From Streptomyces rhizosphaerihabitans (lineage in GTDB: Bacteria > Actinomycetota > Actinomycetes > Streptomycetales > Streptomycetaceae): DNA of 64,000 bases. The notes beneath the pieces are model-generated. The model was not told the DNA's origin. It saw only the letters and a program-made list of their open reading frames with translations, and searched no databases. Shown here one piece after another: positions 1-8,644 of this stretch. The DNA lies in NCBI RefSeq assembly GCF_025399795.1, contig NZ_JAODTZ010000018.1:1-64000 (forward strand), read 5' to 3'. Positions within the stretch are counted from its first letter, which is position 1, and each line of letters begins with the position of its first letter. A program made the translations under genes and the position numbers.

Positions 1-443
1 TCGGCCGCCCGTCACAGCGGTGCCCGATCGGTTCGAGCGGGGTGGGGAGTGAGGGGCGCGTCATGCGTGAACCATCCACAGGTCTCCAGCGCCCCCGCGC
101 CGACAATCAGTCTACCGATCGGGCGGGCCCGCCCGATCCCGCCGCCGGCTCACCACCAGCCTCCCTTGCGCAAGCCCAATCCCCGCTGGCTCGTCCCAGA
201 CGACAGAACCAGCAGTTCCCGCGATCAGAGGCTGTTCCCGCGCAGTACACACGCGGGCCTGGTCCTGGCTGAGGCTCCGTGGTCGGTCGTAGCGGCGGCA
301 GAGTCATGTCTCCTGCGGGCGTCTTCCAGGCGCGGCCGAAGTGAGTGGAAGGGCCATGGGATCATTCTGAGGCGCAGGTCCTGACGCCAACAGCAGGCTG
401 AGCACAGTCTTGATCACGGAATACTGAGCCGCGGGAGATGTCC
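1..443. other. Left-edge region without a recognisable gene
   Basis: Short open frames exist on both strands, but none has a ribosome binding site together with a recognisable protein. I see no tRNA or strong hairpin here. Confidence 0.5.
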
Positions 444-839
444 ATGTGGGAGACCCTCTACGGCACCGTGGTCCTCGCCATCGTGACCGAGCCGCTCCTG
501 CGCCCGATACAGAAGCGACTGCGCAGGAGTCGCATCTCCCGGAGGGTCGCCGCGGTGAACCGTGGGGAAACCACCCGAATCCGCTGCGCCGCGCGATTCC
601 GCAACTCTGGCGGAGCTCGACACCGCGCTCGCCTGACGGTGAAGACCGAGGGCGTCTTCCTTTCCACCCTTGACGGCAAAGTCGCGGAACTGCGGCTCGG
701 GACGCCACGCACCAGTGTCGAAGCCGCCGCCGAGCTCTCGATGATGGTGTGCAACGTAGCCGGGCGACAGCTTGAGATTTGGCTTCCGGCCGAGGAAGAT
801 CGCCTCTTCAAGGCCGTGGTGGCCAGGCTTCTGGACTGA
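444..839 (+). CDS. Small hypothetical protein with N-terminal membrane segment
   Basis: I do not recognise the family of this 131-residue protein. The first 20 or so residues form one hydrophobic helix (METLYGTVVLAIVTEPLL-like) followed by a basic stretch (KRLRRSRISRR), which suggests a single-pass membrane protein with a cytoplasmic domain. The rest is a mixed alpha/beta-looking soluble domain. An ATG six bases upstream is also in frame, but the GGGAG at about 432-437 is correctly spaced only for the start at 444. No neighbour indicates its function; the P450 gene on its right is convergent. Confidence 0.45.
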   Translation: MWETLYGTVVLAIVTEPLLRPIQKRLRRSRISRRVAAVNRGETTRIRCAARFRNSGGARHRARLTVKTEGVFLSTLDGKVAELRLGTPRTSVEAAAELSMMVCNVAGRQLEIWLPAEEDRLFKAVVARLLD

Positions 840-974
840 AGCGACGCCCCCCGCCGCAGTCGTATCGTCCCAAGATCGGTTTCGGACTCAGGGCCCGCGC
901 ACCATAGAAGTTGAACCCGAACCCAACCTCGCGGGCAACGCCACGGCCATTTCGGATTGAGGCCGCAAGTTCCG

Positions 975-2207
975 TCATCGATTCGTATTGGCCTCCTTGG
1001 TGGTGCCGGTGCGGACCGGAAGGGCAAGCAGACCGCGGGATCGCATCGAGGGCCGCCATTGCAGTTGGCTCGGCGACACGTCGAGGGTCAGGTCGGGGAA
1101 GCGGTCGAGGAGCGCAGCTAGCGCGATCTCGGTTTCCATCCGGGCCAGAGGAGCGCCGAGGCAGTAGTGGATGCCGTGGCCAAGGGCGAGGTGGCCGGTG
1201 GCGTCGCGGTCGATGTCGAACTGGTCCGGATCGGTGAAACGGTGCGGGTCCCGGTGCGCGGCGGCAAGGGAGAGCAGGATGGTCTCGCCAGTGGGGATGG
1301 TTACGCCGCTGATGGTGACGTCCTCGGTCGGAAACCGGCGGATAGCCAGGGGTACTGGGCCGTCATAGCGGGCCAGTTCCTCCACCGCCGCGCTCATGCG
1401 GGTGGGATCGGCCCGCAGCTCGGCCAACTGGTCGGGGTGGCGAAGCAGAGTCAGGACCGCATTTCCGATGAGGTGAACGGTGTTCTCATACCCGGCGAAC
1501 AGGATGAGGAAGGCCAAGGACATCAACTCGTCCTCGTTCAGTCGGTCTTCCTCATCGCGCACGGCGATCAGCGCGGAGAGTAGGTCATCGGTTGGGGCGG
1601 TTCGCTTGTCGGCGATGAGTTGGGTGAGGAACGACAGCATGCTGCCGACCGCTTCCTTGGCGAGGAACGGCCGCGCTGGATCGGGAGCAACGAGAGCGTC
1701 GGTCCATGAACGGAAGTCGAGCCGGTCGGCTGGGGCTACGCCAAGCAAGTCACAGATCACGGTGATCGGCAGCGGCGCAGCGTACGAAGCAATCAGGTCC
1801 GCGCGCTCAGCCACAGCAATAGCGTCCAGCAACTGGTCAGCGGTGCGCCGGATCGGCTCACGTAGCTGCTCGATCTGGCGCGGGGTGAAGGCCCGGCTCA
1901 CCAGCCGCCTGATGCGGGTGTGGTCCGGAGGGTCCATGTTGAGCAGATTTGCGTCCAGCGCCGGCGGTAAGGCCATACCTCGGTAGCCGCCGGGCGCCGC
2001 GTTCCGCTTGTCCAAGGAGAGCCGCGGGTCGGCGAGAGCCTGGCGTACATCGTCATAGCGGGTCACCAGCCAGGCAGGCAGCCCGTCTGTCCCAATGATT
2101 CGGTGGACGGGCCCGGCTTCGCGAAACTGCGCGTACACGGCGTACGGGTCGGCAGCGAGTGCCGCATGGTCAACAAGAGTCTGCTGAGCCGGAGTTGTTT
2201 CGGTCAT
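975..2207 (-). CDS. Cytochrome P450 monooxygenase
   Basis: This is a soluble bacterial P450 of 410 residues, the normal size for the class, expected to hydroxylate a small molecule using electrons from ferredoxin. The K-helix ExxR is at residues 277-280 (ELAR). The heme-binding loop GHGIHYCLG is near 343-351, with Cys349 as the iron ligand. The I-helix oxygen-activation motif reads AGYENT (238-243). Most relatives have Thr where Asn242 stands, so the usual acid-alcohol pair is altered. The ATG start has an AGGG-rich sequence upstream. No ferredoxin or biosynthetic gene is adjacent, so the substrate is unknown. Confidence 0.93.
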   Translation of the reverse strand: MTETTPAQQTLVDHAALAADPYAVYAQFREAGPVHRIIGTDGLPAWLVTRYDDVRQALADPRLSLDKRNAAPGGYRGMALPPALDANLLNMDPPDHTRIRRLVSRAFTPRQIEQLREPIRRTADQLLDAIAVAERADLIASYAAPLPITVICDLLGVAPADRLDFRSWTDALVAPDPARPFLAKEAVGSMLSFLTQLIADKRTAPTDDLLSALIAVRDEEDRLNEDELMSLAFLILFAGYENTVHLIGNAVLTLLRHPDQLAELRADPTRMSAAVEELARYDGPVPLAIRRFPTEDVTISGVTIPTGETILLSLAAAHRDPHRFTDPDQFDIDRDATGHLALGHGIHYCLGAPLARMETEIALAALLDRFPDLTLDVSPSQLQWRPSMRSRGLLALPVRTGTTKEANTNR

Positions 2208-2320
2208 GCCCTGACCCTACTTACAGGCGTTGACCTGCGATGTCAGGATCCCTCAACCCTTGAGCTATGACTGTCGGAAAGTCTGTTAACCTCCCGCCAC
2301 TGAAGATCAAGGGGGCCTCC

Positions 2321-2818
2321 ATGGACAAGCGTTATGTATTTGGGTACGCCATCACGGGGGCTGCGTGCCTTGCGCTGGGGGCTGCGGTCGGCGTAGCCAG
2401 TAGTACAGAGGCTTCACCGAAGCCGAGCCCGACCGTCACTCAGACTGTCACAGCGCCGACTGCAACACCGACGGTCAGTACACAGCCTGTCAGCGTTCCC
2501 ACGTCGAAAGGTGAGTGGACACCACAGGAGTGGGCCAGCGCCTTCAAGGTATTCACGGCGAAGCAGGGAACAGCCCAGCAGAAGGCCGCTGTGGGGCACG
2601 TAGTCAAGATCAAGGGAATCGACGGCAACGAGGACGACTGGGAAGTCAACGACGACATCAAGATCTTCATGGACCTCAAGGGAGAGGACTACGCCTATAC
2701 CTCGCAAGCGGAGCTGATCCTTGACGCGCTCACCGACTGGCAGGAAAGCCGCGACGGCGACGTGCTCGTAGAGGTCTACAACGCCAATGGAAGCAACCAG
2801 GGCAGCGACTACATGTGA
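2321..2818 (+). CDS. Secreted or membrane-anchored hypothetical protein
   Basis: The protein is 165 residues. An uncleaved or signal-type hydrophobic segment (about residues 5-25, YVFGYAITGAACLALGAAVG) is followed by a Pro/Thr/Ser-rich linker and then an acidic C-terminal domain of roughly 100 residues. I recognise no family. The ATG at 2321 is preferred over an upstream in-frame start because an AGGGGG sequence lies just upstream and the signal-like segment then begins directly. It ends about 50 bp before the convergent portal gene. Confidence 0.6.
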   Translation: MDKRYVFGYAITGAACLALGAAVGVASSTEASPKPSPTVTQTVTAPTATPTVSTQPVSVPTSKGEWTPQEWASAFKVFTAKQGTAQQKAAVGHVVKIKGIDGNEDDWEVNDDIKIFMDLKGEDYAYTSQAELILDALTDWQESRDGDVLVEVYNANGSNQGSDYM

Positions 2819-2871
2819 GGCGCTGCAACGGTCACTACGCCGCCTCCGCGAAGTCGCGAAGATCCGAGGCG

Positions 2872-4695
2872 CTATAAAAGATCGGGATCAAGCGACTCTC
2901 CCCCGATGGGCGGAATTCCGGAGTCGGACTTTGGCAGTCCGAGGTACATACGAACGGCGTCGTTGTCTCCGGTGGCATCGGCGAGCCGAGCAGCGGCCTC
3001 AAACGCCCGGGACTGGATGCGCTCGATCTCGGCTTGCGCGTCGTCGATGGGGTATCCGGCATCAATGAGCATCCGAACACCGGTCTCGACAGACAGCACA
3101 CCGGCTCCCACGCCCTTGACCACCTCGTCCAGGACCGCGGCGCGGTCGGTCGGGGTGTGCGGGCCCCACATCAGTCGTGCGGGCAACGACTCCCCTACGG
3201 GCCAGCCTTCGGCCTGTCCGGCTTGGTGGAGGCGCTGCACCAAGCGCAGCAGGACGACGTACTTGTGGTGGCGGGCCAGGCGCATGGCAGCGACAAGCGA
3301 GTCGAGCGGGCCCAGTGCGAGCTGTAGCGCGTAGCCGGATGGCAGAGCGGTCGGGTCGAGAGTGCCGAGGCCGGCGGCGGTGAGGCGGCTGTTCGCGGCG
3401 ATGCGGTCGAGGATGTGGTCGACGCGGGCGTGCAGTTCGGCGAGTTGCGCCGCGGCGTTGAGGACATCCATACGCCCGTTGTCGTTGAGCTGCCACACCG
3501 TCCCGGCCTGCACCTTGATCGGGAGCGGCTGGCCGGTGGCGCGGTCAATGGGCAGTCGGGCCCCGGCCAGACCGATGATCGGCGAGCCGGTGGTAGCCGA
3601 AGCGCCGGAGCTGTCGGTGTCCGTGGCGGACAGTTCATCGAGGGCCTGGAGGACGGTGGCCACGGTGGGCTTGCCCCAGTGCTCCCCGCTGGCGGGGATG
3701 CTGTTCGTGATGTGGACGACGGGGATGAAGTCCGCCATCAGGTCGAGCCGGTCAAGGACTTCGCCGTCCGAGCGGACCCGGTACCGGACTTTGTGCATCG
3801 GCAGGTCGTACAGCAGGTCGGCGTATGTAAGGTCGTCCAGGTCCCATTCCGCGTCGGTGAGGTAGCACGTCCACGGGGAGGGTCGGTTGGGTGCCCACGG
3901 GTAGGTGCGGGTGATGACGCCCGTGTCGGCGTTGCGTGCGTCGCCGTTCACCAGGACCGGGTCGCCGCTGTCGGTGTACAGGTGCTCGCGTACTGGGCTG
4001 CCGCCCTTGGCTGCGCCGCGCCGGCTGGCCGGACCGATCGGACCGAGTTCGTAGGTGACCCGCCGAAGCCTCGCCTTGAGCCCACGCCGTTTGTCCTCAG
4101 ATAACTCCCACGCCAGGTGAACGCGCAGCGGGAACTCGGCGCCGTCCTGCTCCCCGTCCTCCGGCCACTCCGGGAAATACAGGCCCGGGTCCCAAGTACG
4201 CAGTAAGACTCGGCTCTTCGCGGGATCCCACGCCAGGGTGTAGACGGCGTCACCCAGCAGGATCGCCGTTCGCTCCGCCTGCTGAAGACGCAGCGGCAGC
4301 ATTTCCTTCTCCGCCCAGGCTCTCAGCTTGTCCTGTGCAGCCAGCGCCGCGGCCGCCTCGGCAGTCGGCTCATCGTCACTGTGCTCCGCGCCCGCGACGC
4401 TGATGACCTGCTGGGAGCCAAGAAGGTAGCCGAGTGCGGTGTCGACCAGCTTGGAGGCGTCGCCGAGCTCCCTCCGTTCGACACCGGCCTCATCGCCCCC
4501 GGTCACGGCGGCGACCTGACCGGCCTGATTGGAGTCGTACGCGGCCAGGAGCCGGTAAGCGGCCAGGCGTCGCAGGTCCTCGTCCGGCACCCAGGAACGG
4601 GTCAGTTCCGCCCAGGTGTTACGGCGCGGGTCGGCCATGGCTGGCTTGTAGTCCAGCCAGCTCCAAACGTCGGTGATCAGCTCGCGCAGGCCCAC
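2872..4695 (-). CDS. Phage portal-like protein
   Basis: The 607-residue protein resembles actinophage portal proteins, which form the dodecameric ring through which the terminase pumps DNA. Typical parts are the N-terminal region rich in residue-number markers (WAELTRSWVPDEDLRRLAAYRLL) and the central VVHITNSIPASGEHWGKP segment. The long helical stretch WQLNDNGRMDVLNAAAQLAELH...DHILDRIAANSRL and a C-terminal VETGVRMLIDAGYPIDDA motif are also portal-like. The GTG start has GGAGGGG five bases upstream. It lies downstream of the terminase genes in the normal phage order, but a gene on the other strand separates them and no capsid genes follow, so it is a prophage remnant. Confidence 0.78.
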   Translation of the reverse strand: MGLRELITDVWSWLDYKPAMADPRRNTWAELTRSWVPDEDLRRLAAYRLLAAYDSNQAGQVAAVTGGDEAGVERRELGDASKLVDTALGYLLGSQQVISVAGAEHSDDEPTAEAAAALAAQDKLRAWAEKEMLPLRLQQAERTAILLGDAVYTLAWDPAKSRVLLRTWDPGLYFPEWPEDGEQDGAEFPLRVHLAWELSEDKRRGLKARLRRVTYELGPIGPASRRGAAKGGSPVREHLYTDSGDPVLVNGDARNADTGVITRTYPWAPNRPSPWTCYLTDAEWDLDDLTYADLLYDLPMHKVRYRVRSDGEVLDRLDLMADFIPVVHITNSIPASGEHWGKPTVATVLQALDELSATDTDSSGASATTGSPIIGLAGARLPIDRATGQPLPIKVQAGTVWQLNDNGRMDVLNAAAQLAELHARVDHILDRIAANSRLTAAGLGTLDPTALPSGYALQLALGPLDSLVAAMRLARHHKYVVLLRLVQRLHQAGQAEGWPVGESLPARLMWGPHTPTDRAAVLDEVVKGVGAGVLSVETGVRMLIDAGYPIDDAQAEIERIQSRAFEAAARLADATGDNDAVRMYLGLPKSDSGIPPIGGESLDPDLL

Positions 4696-4832
4696 AGTGC
4701 CCCTCCGGCAGTCGACCCCGCGCCGCGCCTCCAGCCTACGAGACGTCTTCTACGTCGGACTTCCGCAGTTCCCAGCACCTCGGGATCCGGAAATTCCGAG
4801 CAGCCGAAGGCTCCGGGGCCGAAGATTCCGTC

Positions 4833-5681
4833 ATGAACAGCAACCTGCCGGATGATTGGTCCCCAGCGGACAATCCGTACTCGATCGCGCTCTCGGAATC
4901 GAGCTGGCTGCGTGCCACGGTCGCCTTGACCGTGGCACGCATGCACGGTGATGACGTCCAAGTCGGCTGGTTCAGCTCCCGGCAGATCGACGCACGAACA
5001 CTGGTCGTCGCCCTGCGCCAGCTCCTCGCCGCGGTCAAGCTCGAACGGATCGCCCTCACAGACCTCGGCATGGATCCCGCGGTGATCACCGCACTCGATG
5101 ACGCCGAGCAGGTCTTCCTTGACGCCCTGCCAAACATCAAGCACGTCCGCGACGGCCTCACTCACTTCGAGGACTGGGCCCGCGGCAGGGGCAGCGGACC
5201 GCAGAAGGACGCCCGCAAGACCGCTGACCCACGCGACGTAGCCCGCGACTTCTGGAGCTTCGGCTACGACCCGCTCACCGACACCGTCACCATGGGGCCG
5301 TTCACCATCTCCGTCAACGCGGCAGTCCCCGCCGCCAGTGCACTGTGCGATGCGATCTACGCCGCGACACGTGAGGTCGACCAGCGGAGCACGGCCGAAC
5401 TACGGGACCAAGTCGTCCAGGCGCTGACCGACGCGACGATTCCCTGTACTCCCCCACAGGACCCGGTCCTCGTCTCGCAGGGCCACGACATGCGGGTCTG
5501 GCTCTCCTTCAATCTCAGCAGCGTTCCGGGCGGAGAACACAAGGAACTGGCAGAGCGCGTTGCCACGGTAACGGCCCACGCCGGGCTGCGGCTGACGTCG
5601 TCGGCGTTCCCGGAGGCACAGGACATCGCTGAACGCCTGGTCGCTGGCGAGCCGCTGCGCGTGGAGAGGAACGGCCCGTAG
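4833..5681 (+). CDS. Hypothetical protein inserted between portal and terminase
   Basis: I do not recognise the family of this 282-residue protein. It looks soluble and mostly helical in its first 120 residues (ALRQLLAAVKLERIALTDLG, ALDDAEQVFLDALPNIKHVRDGLTHFEDWARG). The segment KHVRDGLTHFEDW resembles the helical signature of proteins that bind nucleotides or DNA, but I cannot assign it. It runs opposite to the phage packaging genes and breaks the usual terminase-portal adjacency, which makes it a candidate cargo gene. Its ribosome binding site is weak. Confidence 0.6.
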   Translation: MNSNLPDDWSPADNPYSIALSESSWLRATVALTVARMHGDDVQVGWFSSRQIDARTLVVALRQLLAAVKLERIALTDLGMDPAVITALDDAEQVFLDALPNIKHVRDGLTHFEDWARGRGSGPQKDARKTADPRDVARDFWSFGYDPLTDTVTMGPFTISVNAAVPAASALCDAIYAATREVDQRSTAELRDQVVQALTDATIPCTPPQDPVLVSQGHDMRVWLSFNLSSVPGGEHKELAERVATVTAHAGLRLTSSAFPEAQDIAERLVAGEPLRVERNGP

Positions 5682-5775
5682 ATCGGCAAGTCCCCAGGCA
5701 GGCCACCGGCGGCCATATCGTCATGGGCCGTTTCCTCTTGGGGCTGTTTCCGGTCGTACGTCTGCCCTCGCCAGT

Positions 5776-6870
5776 TCAGCGACGGCCGTCGAAACGGTCG
5801 TCATCGGTGTCGGTGGGCAGGGTGTCGAGCTGGTCGGGGTCGGCCAGTTCGGTCAGTCCGTGAACGGCGGCGTCCATGCGGTCGGGGCTGTCCATTCCCT
5901 CGACCCAGGTGACCATCTGGCCTTCCAGGTCGGGGTATTCGCCGACGTGGTGTACGAGCTGCTGTTCGTAGAGTTGGGCCACGGGAGCGGCGCGGAGGCG
6001 TTTGCCGACTCGCTTGCGGGTCTTGGCGTGGTGGGTGGCGTCGAAGCGTTCGGGCCACAGCGCCTCGCCAGGAGCGCGGCCGAGCGGGTCGTCGAGGCTG
6101 TCGGCGATGGCGGGCAAGTCGATGACTCGCCAGGCGTCGCGCTCGGTGGCGAGGATGCGTCCGGCGAGATCGTCTTCGTGCCACCGGGTCTGGATGAGGC
6201 AGATGGCGCCGACTGGTTCGAGTCGGGTCTGCAGTACCGAAGTCCACCAGTCCCAGGCTCGCTTGCGCATGGTGGGGCTGTCGGCGTCGGCCATGTCCTT
6301 GACCGGGTCGTCGACGATGGCGATGTGTGCGCCACGTCCGGTGAGACCGCCGCCGATACCGGCCGCGAGGAGGCCGCCTTCGCCGCCGACGATGTCGAAG
6401 CGGTTGGCGGCCTGGCTGCCTACCTTGAGCTGGATCCCGAGGTCGTCGCCCCAGGTGTTGATCGCGTCCCTGATCCACCGGCCGTGGTCGTCGGCCAGGT
6501 CGGCAGAGTAGCTGGCGATCATCATGCGGTGGCCGGGGTTGCGCCGCAGGTACCACAGGGGCGCCCAGCGAGAGGCCCGTCGGCTCTTGCCGTGCCGCGG
6601 GGGCATGGTCAGCATGACGCGGTCGCATCGGCCTGCGGCCATGTCGATGAACGCCTGGTCGATGAGATCCAGGTGCGGCGCCTGCATCTCGCGCCCGCCG
6701 GTCAGGACGGCGGCGAGTGCACCGGGCGAGCGGTCCATGGCGAGTTGGCGTTCGACGCGCACCAACTCGGCGCGCAGCGTGGGAGATGCGGCCCGCGCGA
6801 TGGTGCGGCGCTGCGCTGGTGGAAGAGTCTTGTAGTTGGCGATGACGCTTTCGTGGTCACGCGGGGTCAT
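5776..6870 (-). CDS. Terminase large subunit, nuclease domain deleted
   Basis: The ATPase half of a phage packaging motor is present in 364 residues, where full-length relatives have roughly 480-550. Walker A is TMPPRHGKSR (about 88-97), Walker B is HIAIVDD (182-188), and a coupling-type QTRWHEDDLAGRI follows (227-239). The sequence LYEQQ near residue 304 is where relatives continue into the RNase H-like nuclease domain. Here it jumps directly to LVHHVGEYPDLEGQMVTW and the usual C-terminal end DSPDRMDAAVHGLTELAD. The reading frame is intact, so this is a clean in-frame internal deletion. The ATG overlaps the end of the small-subunit gene, as in intact phages. Confidence 0.85.
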   Translation of the reverse strand: MTPRDHESVIANYKTLPPAQRRTIARAASPTLRAELVRVERQLAMDRSPGALAAVLTGGREMQAPHLDLIDQAFIDMAAGRCDRVMLTMPPRHGKSRRASRWAPLWYLRRNPGHRMMIASYSADLADDHGRWIRDAINTWGDDLGIQLKVGSQAANRFDIVGGEGGLLAAGIGGGLTGRGAHIAIVDDPVKDMADADSPTMRKRAWDWWTSVLQTRLEPVGAICLIQTRWHEDDLAGRILATERDAWRVIDLPAIADSLDDPLGRAPGEALWPERFDATHHAKTRKRVGKRLRAAPVAQLYEQQLVHHVGEYPDLEGQMVTWVEGMDSPDRMDAAVHGLTELADPDQLDTLPTDTDDDRFDGRR

Positions 6871-7402
6871 TCGCCGTCCGGATCGGTGAGCGCGATCAGG
6901 GCGTCGAGTTCGTCGACGGTCACGTTCTCGACCTGGACCGGTCCGCCGTCCGGGCCGGACATTTCCGTACGGACGGGCATGTCGAGGCCGAGCAGCCGTG
7001 CGCGGCGCTCCATGATCCGCAGAGTGCGGTCGATGGCGGCGAGGTCCTGGTCCCGGACGGCCTTCTTGTAGGCAACGAAGAAGAGCCGGTCGAGTCGGTC
7101 AGCTTCCAACGCACGCAACTCGTCAACATCGTCGTTGAGTTCAGCACGTCGGTCGGCAAGCGCGGTGCGGACGTCCGGCAAGCAGCGTGAATCAGGGCCT
7201 CGTTGGTGGGCGGGTCCTGGTTCTTGCGGTACCGCTCGACTCCATAGCCCTGCGGGTAGGCGATCCCGTCAGAGTTGACGGTCGGGTCGGCAGCGAGCTT
7301 GCGGGCGATCGTCAACCAGTCGACGCCGGCGAGGCGTAGATCGATGGCGTCCGAGCGGCGGCGCGCGATGGCCGCACGCGCGGCTTTGTCGGGGCGTCCC
7401 AC
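6867..7402 (-). pseudogene. Terminase small subunit, frameshifted
   Basis: Two overlapping frames together make a typical small terminase. The first starts at a GTG at 7402 with GAGGA seven bases upstream. It encodes VGRPDKAARAAIARRRSDAI...DWLTIARKLAADP, a helix-turn-helix DNA-recognition part, up to NEALIHAAC. The second frame (from about 7181 to 6867) continues with RTALADRRAELNDDVDELRALEADRLDRL...RTLRIMERRARLLGLD, the oligomerisation part. The switch lies near 7180-7190. A real frameshift or a base-calling error would give the same picture. The 3' end overlaps the start of the large subunit. Confidence 0.75.
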
Positions 7403-7823
7403 TGCTGGGTCCTCTACAGCTCGGGTGCACCCCCGCGCCCAACACCATGATCGCATCCGTCGAGAAGGAAGTCGTTTCCGCAGCCATTGTGATCAACGAA
7501 ACTGCCGTACTACCCTGCCGAGCAGAAGGTGACTTCGCCAAGCACCTTCCATGTCAGATGGATGAGTTGACGTTTCAGGGTCCGGTCCGCCAATGGTCCA
7601 GTACGGATCCGCTCGCCAGCCACGTTGACATGAACTGGGGGGTTGCGGACCCGATGTTCCGCTAGGACGCCGATGGGCGGCGTCAAGGCGCTAACCGAAT
7701 ACGGCCTGGACGTCGGCAGGGCCTCAGCTGATCACCATTGATTCATAGTCATGTGGTGGTCGATCTGAGACCTGCCACTTCGTGCACACTCAGCTCGGCC
7801 ACCCATAGAAGGGAACCGGGCAA
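7403..7823. other. Intergenic region, nothing recognised
   Basis: This 421-bp stretch lies upstream of the terminase genes. A 72-codon open frame on the plus strand at 7447-7665 has no protein-like composition or ribosome binding site. I see no hairpin or repeat that stands out. Confidence 0.4.
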
Positions 7824-8117
7824 GTGGACTCTCAGGCCGTTCTCTGGGTGCTGGCATGGGGTGGCGTGGCTTCCGTGCTTTTGTTTGTGCTCCAGGGACT
7901 AGCACAGCAACTTTCCGACTTCCTTGAAGCGTGTGGTCCATTGATGGACAAACTCCGAAGCCGGTCCGCTTCCCCCGCCTCTGCTGATACCGATGGTCAA
8001 CCTGATCCGTCTACGGGGAATGCAAACGAGGCGACAACGACGCTACTTGCACACACCAGTAATGAGAGCGAAGAAGCCGACAGGGGCCGGCAGGATCCAC
8101 ACCTTCCGGCCCCATGA
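7824..8117 (+). CDS. Possible small membrane protein in prophage remnant
   Basis: The protein is 97 residues. Residues 5-27 (VLWVLAWGGVASVLLFVLQGLAQ) form one membrane helix, followed by a polar Ser/Asp/Glu-rich tail. A GTG start preceded by GAAGGGA at a plausible distance supports translation. It lies opposite to, and nearly touches, the end of the adjacent phage hypothetical gene. Small single-pass proteins occur in phage lysis cassettes, but nothing here proves such a role. Confidence 0.4.
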   Translation: MDSQAVLWVLAWGGVASVLLFVLQGLAQQLSDFLEACGPLMDKLRSRSASPASADTDGQPDPSTGNANEATTTLLAHTSNESEEADRGRQDPHLPAP

Positions 8118-8120
8118 GCA

Positions 8121-8633
8121 TCACATCAGTGACATCTGCTCCCCTTCGCCGGGCCGCTTGGGCGGCACGCACTCGGGTGGCGCATCGCGCGCCTTGCGCT
8201 CAGTGCGCAGCCACCAGGCGAACTGGTAATTGCGGCAGGTCCGGAAGCGGACCGACTTCCGGCGCGGCTCGCTCTCGGGAATGTTGTGCTCGCCCCACCC
8301 GGTGATGGGGCGAGCGTTCTCCAAATGCACATAGAGGCCCGGTACCAGGGCGGGTCCCTCCCACCGCTCCCCCGGTGCGCCCTCGAAGGCAAGGTGCGCG
8401 TTGCCGCTCCATTTCCACGGGTTGGGCAGCGCGCACAGATACCAGGCCAGGGGCGGGTTGCGCTCGGGGAGCTCGATCGTCTGGCGCTGGCGGCTGACGT
8501 CCAGCCGGGGACGGTCGGGCTGGCCGAAGCTGCGCAGGCAGTGTTGGTCGAGGGCTACGTGCCGCACGCCTGCCAACCACATGATGTGGTACCGAGTTTG
8601 CGATTCAATTTGGACCTGTATTCGCTGCGACAT
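8121..8633 (-). CDS. Hypothetical phage protein, third gene of ParB operon
   Basis: This 170-residue protein is not recognised. It is rich in aromatic residues and Trp (WYLCALPNPWKWSG, GRNYQFAWWLRTE-type segments) and appears soluble. It begins 12 bp after the stop of the ParB-methyltransferase gene, so it is very probably cotranscribed and may work with it. The ATG at 8633 has GGGGAA just upstream; a TTG at 8657 is also in frame. Its 5' end lies in an unusually AT-rich stretch. Confidence 0.55.
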   Translation of the reverse strand: MSQRIQVQIESQTRYHIMWLAGVRHVALDQHCLRSFGQPDRPRLDVSRQRQTIELPERNPPLAWYLCALPNPWKWSGNAHLAFEGAPGERWEGPALVPGLYVHLENARPITGWGEHNIPESEPRRKSVRFRTCRNYQFAWWLRTERKARDAPPECVPPKRPGEGEQMSLM

Positions 8634-8644
8634 CCGTTCCCCAT

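Noticed and set aside
7447..7665. 72-codon plus-strand frame upstream of the terminase genes
   Set aside because: No ribosome binding site, no recognisable composition, and it overlaps the terminase promoter region.
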